Positions 9,397-17,479 of a stretch of DNA of 64,000 nt are shown piece by piece. Position 1 is the stretch's first letter. The number at the start of each line of letters is the position of its first letter. The translations under genes and the position numbers were made by a program. This DNA is from Corynebacterium camporealensis (GTDB lineage: Bacteria; Actinomycetota; Actinomycetes; Mycobacteriales; Mycobacteriaceae), in NCBI RefSeq assembly GCF_000980815.1, contig NZ_CP011311.1, positions 2,194,773-2,258,772 on the forward strand, read 5' to 3'. The notes under the pieces were generated by a model. The model made no database searches. It worked only from the letters and a program-made list of their open reading frames with translations, and had not been told where the DNA came from.

Positions 9397-9705
9397 ATGA
9401 GTCAAACACGCCGGAAGTACACCTCGGAGTATCGGGCGGAGGCAGCCAGGCTGGTCATTGAGACTGGTCGGCCGATTGCTCACGTTGCTGAGGAAATCGG
9501 AGTCAGCGCCGGTTTGTTGGGCAGGTGGGTCAAAAATGAGCGCGAACGCCAGGGAACCGTCGACGGGATGAGCGAGGCCGATCTACGTGCTGAGAACGCC
9601 AGGCTGCGCCGTGAGTTGGCTGAGGCTCGAATGGATAACGAGTTCTTGTCAAAAGCAACAGCCTTCTTCGCTGCGAAGCAACGACAGCGGAACGATTCGA
9701 ACTAA
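9397..9705 (+). CDS. IS3-family transposase OrfA
   Basis: DNA-binding subunit of 102 aa. A helix-turn-helix (YTSEYRAEAARLVIE, then IAHVAEEIGVSAGLLGRWV) is followed by a leucine-zipper-like coiled coil (about 65-92). ATG 9397 is preceded by GAGAGG at 9 nt; an earlier in-frame ATG at 9388 lies too close to that site. The stop codon overlaps the orfB start as TAATG, so orfB seems to be made by coupled re-initiation rather than by the -1 frameshift usual for IS3; no slippery heptamer is evident. Confidence 0.88.
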   Translation: MSQTRRKYTSEYRAEAARLVIETGRPIAHVAEEIGVSAGLLGRWVKNERERQGTVDGMSEADLRAENARLRRELAEARMDNEFLSKATAFFAAKQRQRNDSN

Positions 9706-10613
9706 TGCAGCGGGAGAAGGCGAACTACAGCATCAAGCGCATGGCCAGGCTTTTGAAGGTATCTCGTTCTGGCTTCTATAAGTGGGTCTACAAGCAGTGG
9801 CAGCGCGATTGCGGCGAGGATAGGCGCCAGAACTACTTAGAGGCGCTGGACAAGCAGATTAAGAAGATTTGGGATGAATCAGATGAAGTCTACGGCTCAC
9901 CACGGATCACTGCGGAACTAGCCGATTACGGCTTCTATCCTGACCGCAAAACGGTTGCCAAAAGGATGCGCCTGATGGGTATCGAAGGCATCTCGCCACG
10001 CAGGTTCGCTCCTGTCACGACCATCCAGTCCGAGCACGGGTCGAATCTTCCTGACCTGGTTAAGCGCCTGTTTGATGCTGGTGATATTAACCGGGTATGG
10101 CTATCGGATATTACCTATCTGCGCACCGGTGAAGGCTGGTTGTACCTGTGCGTTATCCGCGATGGGCATTCCCGCCGGGTACTGGGCTGGGCGATGGATT
10201 CTGCTCAGACAACGGACTTGGTGGAACGTGCACTGCGCATGGCGCACACGTTGCGCGGTGAAGTACCTGATGGTCTGGTGTTTCACGCTGACCGTGGGTG
10301 CCAGTTCACCAGCACACAGATGTGGCAGGTTTGTCAGGAACTAGGGATTTCCCAATCTGTGGGCCGTACAGGGGTGTGCTTTGATAACGCGATGAGCGAG
10401 TCGTTTTGGTCCACGCTCAAGACCGAGTTCTATGACCGGTCAACGTGGGTCACCAGGGACCAGGCATGCAAGGCGGTGGCCTATTGGATTGAAGTGGTCT
10501 ACAACCGGCGGCGCCGACACTCAGCCATCGGGATGATCCCACCCGTTACCTTCGAAAACCAGACCACCCAAGAAAAGACCCCAACTACCGCGGCCAATAC
10601 TAAAGCCGCTTAA
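9705..10613 (+). CDS. IS3-family transposase OrfB (DDE integrase)
   Basis: Catalytic subunit of 302 aa with an N-terminal HTH_21-like region and an rve integrase core. The DDE triad is intact: Asp135 (SDITYL), Asp196 (HADRGCQF) and Glu232 (SESFWSTLK), with the canonical 35-residue D-E gap. It ends 11 bp before the right terminal repeat. The element looks able to transpose. Confidence 0.92.
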   Translation: MQREKANYSIKRMARLLKVSRSGFYKWVYKQWQRDCGEDRRQNYLEALDKQIKKIWDESDEVYGSPRITAELADYGFYPDRKTVAKRMRLMGIEGISPRRFAPVTTIQSEHGSNLPDLVKRLFDAGDINRVWLSDITYLRTGEGWLYLCVIRDGHSRRVLGWAMDSAQTTDLVERALRMAHTLRGEVPDGLVFHADRGCQFTSTQMWQVCQELGISQSVGRTGVCFDNAMSESFWSTLKTEFYDRSTWVTRDQACKAVAYWIEVVYNRRRRHSAIGMIPPVTFENQTTQEKTPTTAANTKAA

Positions 10614-10624
10614 CTACGTGTCCA

Positions 10625-10684
10625 CGATTTGCGGGCAACCCCAACGAAGCCTATTCACTAGCACTGGAAAAGGGCTGGATCTAA
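10625..10684 (+). pseudogene. Tail fragment of a second NarL-type response regulator
   Basis: Directly after the IS right end the frame reads RFAGNPNEAYSLALEKGWI and stops. This is the classic C-terminus of a NarL-type regulator, with the GWI ending. Aligned with the truncated regulator left of the IS, NPNEAYSLA covers the same segment as NRHDAVTLE, so the fragment is not the missing end of that gene but the same part of a paralogue. It has no start of its own. Confidence 0.7.
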
Positions 10685-10804
10685 TTCATTGTTCCTCCTC
10701 ATGAGGAAGCAGCGGACACTTTCGAACCCGGATCTAAATGCCTTTGCGCTTCGCAATCAAAGATAAACCCCACAAGAAAACATGCGCGATAACAAATATC
10801 TCTT

Positions 10805-10810
10805 TATAAT
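10805..10810 (+). promoter_or_regulatory. -10 element (TATAAT) of the small membrane protein gene
   Basis: Perfect TATAAT, 68 nt before the start codon. The -35 position has no recognisable hexamer. The AT-rich stretch 10685-10878 holds no other gene; a short TTCCTC-N5-GAGGAA hairpin follows the regulator fragment. Confidence 0.5.
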
Positions 10811-10878
10811 CGAGGCTGCGCTCTAGCTATCAGCATCGACATCAAGAATTGTCCCGCACTTGTCTTTAGGAGAGAACC

Positions 10879-11112
10879 ATGAAGGAACACATGCCACAAC
10901 GTCTTGCCTCGTTTAGCTTTATTGTTTGTGCTATCGCTATGGGGATTAGCTTTGCACTGAATGGTGGCAGTATCACTGGCACTAAGGAATGGGCGATGGC
11001 GATCGGGATTGTTGTTCTCGTTTCTCTCACCGTTGCACTGATCGTATGGACGTTCAGCCGAATGATTCTGGTGGGCAAGCAGCCGAAGAACGACAACACT
11101 GTCGGTGACTAA
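10879..11112 (+). CDS. Small two-span membrane protein, unknown function
   Basis: 77 aa, not a family I recognise. A short charged N-terminus is followed by two hydrophobic helices (about residues 10-26 and 37-58) and a polar Lys/Asn/Asp tail, so both ends are probably cytoplasmic. Support for a real gene is strong: TAGGAGAG ribosome binding site 5-6 nt before ATG, a TATAAT -10 upstream, and a textbook terminator 17 nt after the stop. It is monocistronic. It lies beside the rearranged IS/response-regulator region. Confidence 0.7.
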   Translation: MKEHMPQRLASFSFIVCAIAMGISFALNGGSITGTKEWAMAIGIVVLVSLTVALIVWTFSRMILVGKQPKNDNTVGD

Positions 11113-11128
11113 GTAGACAAGTTCTTTT

Positions 11129-11162
11129 CTCGCATAGCTTCCGGAGCTATGCGAGTTTTTCT
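11129..11162 (+). terminator. Rho-independent terminator after the 77-aa membrane protein gene
   Basis: CTCGCATAGCT and AGCTATGCGAG form a perfect 11-bp stem with a 5-nt loop, followed by TTTTTCTT. Confidence 0.93.
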
Positions 11163-11513
11163 TTGCCGTGACTTATGGCGAGCGTTTGTGACACCGCGCT
11201 AATTGTTCGCCGCTGATGTGGAAGTGCACTGCGCAGTGGTGTTGTTGCTGTCGAAAAATACATTCGCAGTGATGTCAGCTGAGCGAAGGCTGGTTCGAAT
11301 TGCATGCGTAGACAAGTGAGTGGGCATCGCTAAGCATTGCCGTTTTGTGCATGGATAGCACCGCAAGCTGCATAAACCAATACTGGTGCTGCCATGGTTG
11401 CGAGTGACGCATTATGGGCGGCATTCATTCTGTTTCTGCGTCGACTTTGTGGTGTGCAGTTAATTGTCTTGACATGGGTTTATCTTGTGTTTGTGTGTTG
11501 GTTGGTGCGCTTA

Positions 11514-11562
11514 GGGTGCGGTGGGCGTTATGGGTGTGGGTAATCGGGGGTAGGGGTTCGGG
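11514..11562 (+). other. G-quadruplex-forming motif upstream of putA
   Basis: Seven runs of three or more G with loops of 2-6 nt: GGG at 11514, 11523, 11532, 11538, GGGGG at 11546, GGGG at 11553 and GGG at 11560. This far exceeds the (G3+N1-7)4 rule. It is on the coding strand with respect to putA, about 340 bp upstream of its start. Confidence 0.75.
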
Positions 11563-11593
11563 CATGTGTTGGATGGCAGTTTTGGATGAGACC

Positions 11594-11622
11594 TTTAAAT
11601 ACTGTTGCGCAGGACATATACT
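11594..11622 (+). promoter_or_regulatory. Candidate putA promoter
   Basis: TTTAAA, 17-bp spacer, TATACT (11617-11622). If used, the putA leader would be about 270 nt. It lies 30 bp downstream of the G-quadruplex motif. Confidence 0.35.
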
Positions 11623-11900
11623 GGCCGGAAGACCTGAATATGTCTCACAGCCTGTAAATTTGTGATGGAGGACGGCTGCTCTTGCACATTGATTTCTGCC
11701 GCCGACGCCGCGCTGGGGACCGCCCACCCGTTGGGTGAGAAAGCGAACCCACGCACACAGATGCGCTTTCGCACGCAGATGTAATTTCCTGGGCCAACTC
11801 ACAGGGCATTGTCCGCACTGACTTAGTGGTGAGAAAACCCACGCCAATCATGCGCCGCACCGCTTGTGTGCGCGCTTTATGTGTATCTAAGGACTAGAAC

Positions 11901-14900
11901 ATGACTGACGCATATACCCGTTTGCCCGAATCTGACGACGTAGAGGCAGCCGTCGAGGCAGCCGCCCAGCGCGCCCGAACCTGGCTGTCCAAGACAGCCG
12001 ATGAGAAGGATAAGGCCACCGAGCAGCTTGCAGACTTGCTGCGCGACGAGGACGGCGTGAAGTTCACCATGGACTTCGTCGACCGCGTCATGCGCCCGGA
12101 AGATGACAAGGTCGCCGCCCACGCACTGGCGGATGTCTCCAATGAATTCGACCCGTCCTTCCTGGGCCGTATTAATGCCTCCCTGATTGGATTGGGCGCT
12201 TTCTTCGGCCCCATCCTGCCGAACCTGGTCATGCCGATTGCGCGTACCTACATGCGCAAGATGGTCGGCCACTTGGTCTTGGACGCCGAGTCGGATGCCC
12301 TGAACAAGACCCTGGATAAGGCCGCAGAATCCGGTGAGCAGCTCAACCTGAACCTGCTGGGCGAGGCCGTCCTCGGTGAGGAAGAGGCTCGTTCCCGTGC
12401 AGAGCGCACGCTGCAGCTTATTCGCAACCCGCGCGTGACCTACGTTTCTGTGAAGGCCTCCTCCATGGTTGCTCAGCTCAACCCATGGGACCTGGAAGGT
12501 TCTGTCGAGCGCCTGAAGGAGCGTCTGCGCCCGCTGTACACCGAGGCCGCCAAGCGCGACCCACAGGTCTTTATCAACCTCGACATGGAGGAATACCACG
12601 ACCTGGATCTCACCCTGCGCCTGTTTAAGGAGCTGCTGGCAGAAGAGCAGTTCAAGGAGCTGGAGACCGGTATCGTGCTGCAGGCTTACCTGCCGGACTC
12701 CTTGGAAGCCCTGGCTGACCTGGCAGAGTTTGCCAAGAAGCGCGTTGCTGAAGGTGGCTCGAAGATCAAGATTCGCATCGTGAAGGGTGCAAACTTGTCG
12801 ATGGAGCACGTCGAGGGCGAAACCCACGGCTGGCCAGTTGCCCCGTACGTGACCAAGGAAGAAGTCGACGCCAACTACTACCGTCTGCTCGACTACATCC
12901 TGCGCGATGAATTCGCGGACTCGGTTCGCCTGGGCGTTGCGACCCACAACCTCTTCACCGCAGCCCTGGCTTATGAACTGGGTGTTAAGCGCAACGTGCT
13001 GCACATGATGGACTCCGAGATGCTGCAGGGCATGTCCCCGGCACAGCAGGCTGCTGTCCGCGAGGCTTTCGAGGGTCGTCAGATTCTCTACACCCCGGTT
13101 GTCCACATGGAAGACTTCGACGTCGCCGTGTCCTACCTGGTCCGCCGCCTGGAGGAGAACTCCGCGTCGCAGAACTTCCTGCACGCCCTGTTCGCACCGA
13201 ACAAGCCGAAGCGTGAGAAGGAAAACCTCACCCCGCTGCAGGCGCAGGAGCGCGCATTCCGTCGCGCCATCGACGAGCGCTGGGATACCTTTGCTGGTCG
13301 ACGCCGTACCCAGAACCGTCAGGAAGAGCACGGTCTGCAGGCACCGCGCACCGGCCGCTTCGTCAACGAGCCAGATACTGACCCAGCACTGCCGGCCAAC
13401 CGCGAGTGGGCACTGCAGATTCTCGCCAACGACCCGGGCGAGCACGGAGTTGAAGAGGTCAGTGATCCGGACACCGTCAACGAAGCAGTAGCTCGTGCGC
13501 AGAAGCTGGGCGATGAATGGGGCAAGAAGTCCGCTGCCGAGCGCGCCGATGCACTGGCTGGTGTAGGCGCCGAACTCGCCGACCGCCGCGGTGACCTCAT
13601 CAATGTTGCAGCGTACGAAGCAAACAAGACCATCGCCCAGACCGACCCGGAAGTCTCCGAGGCCATCGACTTCACCGTCTACTACGGCCACACCGCGCGC
13701 ATGCTGGAGGATTACTCTGCTGAGTTCCACCCGCACCGCGTCACCGTGATCACCCCGCCGTGGAACTTCCCGATTGCCATCCCGACCGGTGGTATCTCGG
13801 CGGCGTTGGCTGCGGGTTCTGCGGTCATCGTTAAGCCAGCACCCCAGGTGGTCCACTGTGCCAAGCTGGTGGTCCAGGCCTTCCGCACCGCACTCGAGGC
13901 CCAGGGTTATGACCCGGACCTGGTGCAACTGGTGCTTACCGACGAAGGCGACGCCGGCAAGGCGCTTATCTCCCACGAAGATGTCGACGCCGTCGTCCTG
14001 ACCGGTGCTTCCGATACCGGTGCGCTGTTCCGTTCCTGGAACCCGCGCATGAACATCATGGCGGAGACCTCCGGTAAGAACGCACTGATTATTACCCCAG
14101 CCGCCGACCCGGACTTGGCTATTGCTGACCTTTATAACTCCGCCTTCGGCCACTCCGGCCAGAAGTGTTCGGCATCCTCCCTGGTCATCTTCGTCGGCGC
14201 TGCCGGTGAGTCCGAGCGCCTGCGCAACCAGCTGCTTGACTCCGTGCGCACCCTCAAGGTCGGCCCGGGCTACGACATCACCACTACGATGAATGGCCTG
14301 GCAGAACCGCCGACGGAGAAGCTCATGCGTGGTCTAACCAAGCTGGAGCCGGGTGAGAAGTGGCTGATTAAGCCGGAGAAGCTCAACGAAGAAGGCACCC
14401 TGTGGTCCCCAGGCATTCGCGACAACGTCCGCCCGGGCTCCTGGTACCACGTCAACGAGTGCTTCGGCCCGGTCCTCGGCATCATGCACGCTGAGACCCT
14501 GGAGCAGGCCATTGAGTGGCAGAACTCCACGGGCTTCGGCCTGACCGGCGGTATCCACTCGCTTGACGATGCCGAAGTCGACTACTGGATCGACCACGTC
14601 GAGGTCGGTAACGCCTACGTCAACCGTGGCATCACTGGCGCTATCGTTCAGCGTCAGTCCTTCGGTGGCTGGAAGCAGTCCGTCATGGGCCCGGGTGCCA
14701 AGGCTGGTGGCCCGAACTACGTCGCCCAGTTCGGCACCTGGAGCGAAGGTGAGCTGCCGGCGCGCGATGTGGATATCGAACCGGAAATCTCTGCCAAGCT
14801 GCGCGACTACGGCGAGAACCTCAAGGACGAGCTCAGCGAAGAGGACCTGGCCTGGCTGTGGCGCGCTGCCGAGCTGGACCAGATCGCTTGGCAGGAAGAG

Positions 14901-15359
14901 TTCGGCCGCGAGCACGACCGCACCGGTCTGGTGTCGGAGGCCAACATCTTCCGCTACCGCAACCTGCTGCAGCCGCTGCACGTGCGCATCACCGAGGACT
15001 ACAAGCTTCGCGATGTCGCCCGTCACCAGCTGGCAGCCATGCGCACCGGCACCGAGGTCTCTTGGACCGCACCGGAGGAAGTGGCCAAGAAGCTGCAGAA
15101 GATTGGCTGTGACGTGGAGTCGCTGTCCGCAGACCAGTTCGCACAGCGCGTGGCGAAGGACAAGTCTTGCCGCGTGCGCGTGATTGGTACACCTGAGGAT
15201 GCCGTCTATGAAGGCGCCGTCGAGTCCGATTCTGTCGTGCTGGACCAGCCCGTACTTGCCGATGGCCGCCGCGAGCTCCTACCGTACTACCTGGAACAGG
15301 CCGTCACGGTTACCATGCACCGCTTCGGTATCATCCGTAACACTGGTGGAGTGCGCTAA
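11901..15359 (+). CDS. putA: Bifunctional proline dehydrogenase / glutamate-semialdehyde dehydrogenase
   Basis: Oxidises proline to P5C (FAD, electrons to the respiratory chain) and then to glutamate (NAD). 1152 aa. The N-terminal PRODH barrel covers about 60-440 (KASSMVAQLNPWD, RIVKGANLSMEH, RLGVATHNLFTAAL). The aldehyde dehydrogenase covers about 530-990, with TPPWNFPIAIPTGG, the catalytic Cys in GHSGQKCSASS near residue 755, and FGGWKQS. A C-terminal region of about 150 residues resembles the vestigial extra domain of longer PutA proteins. There is no N-terminal ribbon-helix-helix, so it is not a self-repressing type A PutA. ATG 11901 is preceded by TAAGGA. Confidence 0.95.
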   Translation: MTDAYTRLPESDDVEAAVEAAAQRARTWLSKTADEKDKATEQLADLLRDEDGVKFTMDFVDRVMRPEDDKVAAHALADVSNEFDPSFLGRINASLIGLGAFFGPILPNLVMPIARTYMRKMVGHLVLDAESDALNKTLDKAAESGEQLNLNLLGEAVLGEEEARSRAERTLQLIRNPRVTYVSVKASSMVAQLNPWDLEGSVERLKERLRPLYTEAAKRDPQVFINLDMEEYHDLDLTLRLFKELLAEEQFKELETGIVLQAYLPDSLEALADLAEFAKKRVAEGGSKIKIRIVKGANLSMEHVEGETHGWPVAPYVTKEEVDANYYRLLDYILRDEFADSVRLGVATHNLFTAALAYELGVKRNVLHMMDSEMLQGMSPAQQAAVREAFEGRQILYTPVVHMEDFDVAVSYLVRRLEENSASQNFLHALFAPNKPKREKENLTPLQAQERAFRRAIDERWDTFAGRRRTQNRQEEHGLQAPRTGRFVNEPDTDPALPANREWALQILANDPGEHGVEEVSDPDTVNEAVARAQKLGDEWGKKSAAERADALAGVGAELADRRGDLINVAAYEANKTIAQTDPEVSEAIDFTVYYGHTARMLEDYSAEFHPHRVTVITPPWNFPIAIPTGGISAALAAGSAVIVKPAPQVVHCAKLVVQAFRTALEAQGYDPDLVQLVLTDEGDAGKALISHEDVDAVVLTGASDTGALFRSWNPRMNIMAETSGKNALIITPAADPDLAIADLYNSAFGHSGQKCSASSLVIFVGAAGESERLRNQLLDSVRTLKVGPGYDITTTMNGLAEPPTEKLMRGLTKLEPGEKWLIKPEKLNEEGTLWSPGIRDNVRPGSWYHVNECFGPVLGIMHAETLEQAIEWQNSTGFGLTGGIHSLDDAEVDYWIDHVEVGNAYVNRGITGAIVQRQSFGGWKQSVMGPGAKAGGPNYVAQFGTWSEGELPARDVDIEPEISAKLRDYGENLKDELSEEDLAWLWRAAELDQIAWQEEFGREHDRTGLVSEANIFRYRNLLQPLHVRITEDYKLRDVARHQLAAMRTGTEVSWTAPEEVAKKLQKIGCDVESLSADQFAQRVAKDKSCRVRVIGTPEDAVYEGAVESDSVVLDQPVLADGRRELLPYYLEQAVTVTMHRFGIIRNTGGVR

Positions 15360-15375
15360 ACCGTCTGGTTTATGG

Positions 15376-15381
15376 CATAGT
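15376..15381 (+). promoter_or_regulatory. Leaderless-type -10 of the AI-2E-family gene
   Basis: CATAGT, 8 nt before ATG 15390; no Shine-Dalgarno sequence fits in between. It would give a transcript starting at or near the start codon. Confidence 0.45.
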
Positions 15382-15389
15382 TGTGCTTT

Positions 15390-16724
15390 ATGGAAGACAG
15401 CAAGCACAACTCCACCTCCAGCGCCAGTAGCGCCAGTAAGGTAGAAAAGCCCGAAGAGCAAGAAACTGATAGTTCCTCGCTGGTTTCGGAGGACCCGGCC
15501 GGCCTTGGTTCCAAGGCCGCGTCGCGTCCTCCGGAGCAGCCTGACCGCAAGGCGAGGGTCATTTACGGCGACTTCAAGGCCTTGGCTAAGGCCTCGCTGG
15601 CCTTTATTTTGATCATCGCCGGTGTCGCACTGATTGGCTACCTGCTGAGCGTCATTTGGGTCGGCTTGTTGCCAGTGCTGCTGGCGATTTTGGTCTCCAC
15701 GGTCCTTTACCCCGTGGCTGCCTGGCTGCGCGGAATCAAATTCCCGCGCGCTTTGGCGTCTATTACGACCATCCTGGGCTTTTTGCTCGTCTTCAGCGGC
15801 ATTATGGCCGCAATGGCCCCCACCATCGCCAACCAAGGCGGCAAGCTGGTGAGCCAGGCCCAGTCCGGTGTCAACGAATTCTTCCGCCTGTTGGAAGAAG
15901 GCCCCCTCGAGGTTGATACCGAGCAGTTCCAGTCCGCACTGGAAGACATCGTGAACTTCCTGCGCGATCAGGCATCTACCATTGCTTCTGGCGTGGTATC
16001 TGGCTTCTCGATGGCAAGCTCCATCGTCGTCGGCTTCGTCATCATGCTGTTTGTCACCTTCTTTATCCTCAAAGACGGCGACAAGTTCCTGCCGTGGATG
16101 CGCAAGTACTTGGATTCCCACACCGGCTGGCACGTCACTGAGCTCGGCTCCCGCATCTGGAAGACCCTCTCCGGCTTCATCCAGGCCCAAGCCATCGTCG
16201 CATTTGTCGACGGCGCGCTCATCGCGCTTGGCCTGTGGGCCCTGGGCGTCCCACTCGCTTTCGTCATTGGTGTCGTGACCTTCTTCGCCAGCTTCATCCC
16301 GATTATCGGTGCTGTCACCGCTGGCTTCCTCGCCGTCGCTATCGCGCTGTTCGCCAATGGCTTCGTCAACGCCCTGCTCGCCCTAGGTGTTGTCGTCCTG
16401 GTCCAGCAGGTGGAGGGCAACGTACTCCAGCCGATGCTGCAGTCCAAGGCCATGGGCCTGCACGCCGCTGTCGTCCTGCTGTCGGTTACCGTCGGCGGCA
16501 CCCTGGCCGGCATCGTCGGTGCCTTCCTTGCCGTCCCGGTCGCTGCCACCATCACGGTTTGCCTGCGCTACCACGCCGAAATGACCGCCCTGCGCGCCGG
16601 CGAACTGCGCCCAGACCAACTCACCGTCGCTACCGGCGCCAAAGAGCTCGACGCCGACACGGACGGCGATACCCCACGCATCCGAGTCAAACAGCTCTAC
16701 GACTCGATGTATCCAGGCGTCTAA
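15390..16724 (+). CDS. AI-2E family (UPF0118) membrane transporter
   Basis: Polytopic membrane protein of 444 aa in the TqsA/YdiK/PerM family, whose members include exporters and Na+/H+ antiporters; substrate unknown here. A polar N-terminal tail of about 60 residues precedes TM pairs (about 70-125 and 128-155), a soluble middle segment (about 155-205) and a hydrophobic C-terminal half with the family's GVVTFFASFIPIIGAVTAGFLA and QQVEGNVLQPMLQSK motifs. The start is ATG 15390, without a ribosome binding site but with a -10-like CATAGT 8 nt ahead, suggesting a leaderless mRNA. Confidence 0.85.
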   Translation: MEDSKHNSTSSASSASKVEKPEEQETDSSSLVSEDPAGLGSKAASRPPEQPDRKARVIYGDFKALAKASLAFILIIAGVALIGYLLSVIWVGLLPVLLAILVSTVLYPVAAWLRGIKFPRALASITTILGFLLVFSGIMAAMAPTIANQGGKLVSQAQSGVNEFFRLLEEGPLEVDTEQFQSALEDIVNFLRDQASTIASGVVSGFSMASSIVVGFVIMLFVTFFILKDGDKFLPWMRKYLDSHTGWHVTELGSRIWKTLSGFIQAQAIVAFVDGALIALGLWALGVPLAFVIGVVTFFASFIPIIGAVTAGFLAVAIALFANGFVNALLALGVVVLVQQVEGNVLQPMLQSKAMGLHAAVVLLSVTVGGTLAGIVGAFLAVPVAATITVCLRYHAEMTALRAGELRPDQLTVATGAKELDADTDGDTPRIRVKQLYDSMYPGV

Positions 16725-16725
16725 C

Positions 16726-16787
16726 GGCGACTACCTACAGCTAGTCGCCTCTACGAAACTCGCCCCGGCCACCCGCCGGGGCTTTTT
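16726..16787 (+). terminator. Tandem hairpins terminating the AI-2E-family gene
   Basis: An 8-bp perfect stem GGCGACTA/TAGTCGCC (16726-16749) just after the stop is followed by a strong stem GCCCCGG (16762-16768) with CCGGGGC (16776-16782) and TTTTT (16783-16787). The second is a canonical terminator. Confidence 0.9.
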
Positions 16788-16879
16788 CGCGCCAACCCTG
16801 TCGTTTTCACACCACTTCTTGAGCTTTCCGAGCAAAAATCACCCAACTCGCGGAGCAAAACGACCACGAGTACACGCTG

Positions 16880-17470
16880 TTACTCCTTCAGGAATCCCAG
16901 CTCCACACACGCCTCGTGCAATTCGGTGGCGGCGCGGCCAAGGGCTGGGTCCCAGGCGCCGACCGAGGTCTCATTCGCTGGATCCGAGACCTGCTTGAGC
17001 AGGGTTACCGGCACATTGAAGCGCTGGCAGGCAACGGCGATGGCGTAGCCTTCCATGTCGCACAGGCCGGAGTGCTGGGCGAGTGCGTCGCGCAGGGTGG
17101 AATCGGAGACGAACATGTCGCCGGTCGCGAGCGTTTCGGTGGGCAGCTTTCCGGAGGTCTCCAGCTCGATGACTGCGGGCAGCAGGTAGCGGGAGATATC
17201 AGTAAGGATCTGGAGTTGGAAGTCGTGCTTGCGCACGCTGGTTACTTCGTAGACGCCGTCGAGGCCATCGCGCAGGGCGCCGACGGTGCCGACGTTGACG
17301 ACGCGATCGGGAAGCTCCCCGCGTTCCCGGGCCGTCGCGAGGTACTCGGTGACGGCCATGGCTGCTGGAACGGTGCCGATGCCGGTGACGAGCACGTCGG
17401 CATCGTCAGGCAGTGCGGCAACTTCCTTATCAACAGCAGCAACGAAAAGAATGCGGGAAGCAGAAACCAT
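16880..17470 (-). CDS. Nucleosidase of the phosphorylase (MTAN-like) superfamily
   Basis: 196 aa, shorter than the usual 230-aa MTA/SAH nucleosidases. It shows the fold's signature elements: an N-terminal strand RILFVAAVDKEVAAL, the glycine loop VLVTGIGTVPAAMAV, VNVGTVGAL and the catalytic-pocket region SGLCDMEGYAIAVAC with the ribose-binding Met-Glu. It probably hydrolyses methylthioadenosine, S-adenosylhomocysteine or a related nucleoside, which fits its place behind sulfur genes. It follows cysN by 9 nt, but TAGTCT (17482-17477), formed partly by the cysN stop codon, is placed 6 nt before its ATG and could serve as its own leaderless promoter. Confidence 0.72.
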   Translation of the reverse strand: MVSASRILFVAAVDKEVAALPDDADVLVTGIGTVPAAMAVTEYLATARERGELPDRVVNVGTVGALRDGLDGVYEVTSVRKHDFQLQILTDISRYLLPAVIELETSGKLPTETLATGDMFVSDSTLRDALAQHSGLCDMEGYAIAVACQRFNVPVTLLKQVSDPANETSVGAWDPALGRAATELHEACVELGFLKE

Positions 17471-17479
17471 GTAGTCAGA

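Larger units (their letters stand above)
9347..10624 (+). mobile_element. IS3-family insertion sequence, complete
   Basis: About 1278 bp bounded by TGGACAC (9347-9353) and GTGTCCA (10618-10624), with weaker similarity further in. It carries orfA and orfB, the latter with an intact DDE triad. The sequences immediately flanking it (TAG on the left, CGA on the right) show no 3-4 bp target duplication, and the two flanks do not rejoin into one gene. This suggests the element took part in a deletion or recombination after insertion. Confidence 0.88.
11163..11900. other. Gene-free 740-bp region upstream of putA
   Basis: No convincing gene on either strand. The open frames here (83 aa plus at 11414; 71 aa and 140 aa minus) have no family resemblance or good start signals. 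The part from about 11440 to 11575 is strongly G/T-rich on the plus strand and includes a G-quadruplex motif. A promoter candidate lies at 11594-11622. The rest up to putA has GC-rich, codon-unlike sequence that could be a long leader. Confidence 0.5.

Noticed and set aside
11645..11860. Possible 71-aa minus-strand gene upstream of putA
   Set aside because: No ribosome binding site, basic low-complexity C-terminus, no family match; it overlaps the presumed leader.
11877..14153. 758-codon open frame antisense to putA
   Set aside because: GC-skewed mirror of putA; no start signals and no recognisable domain.
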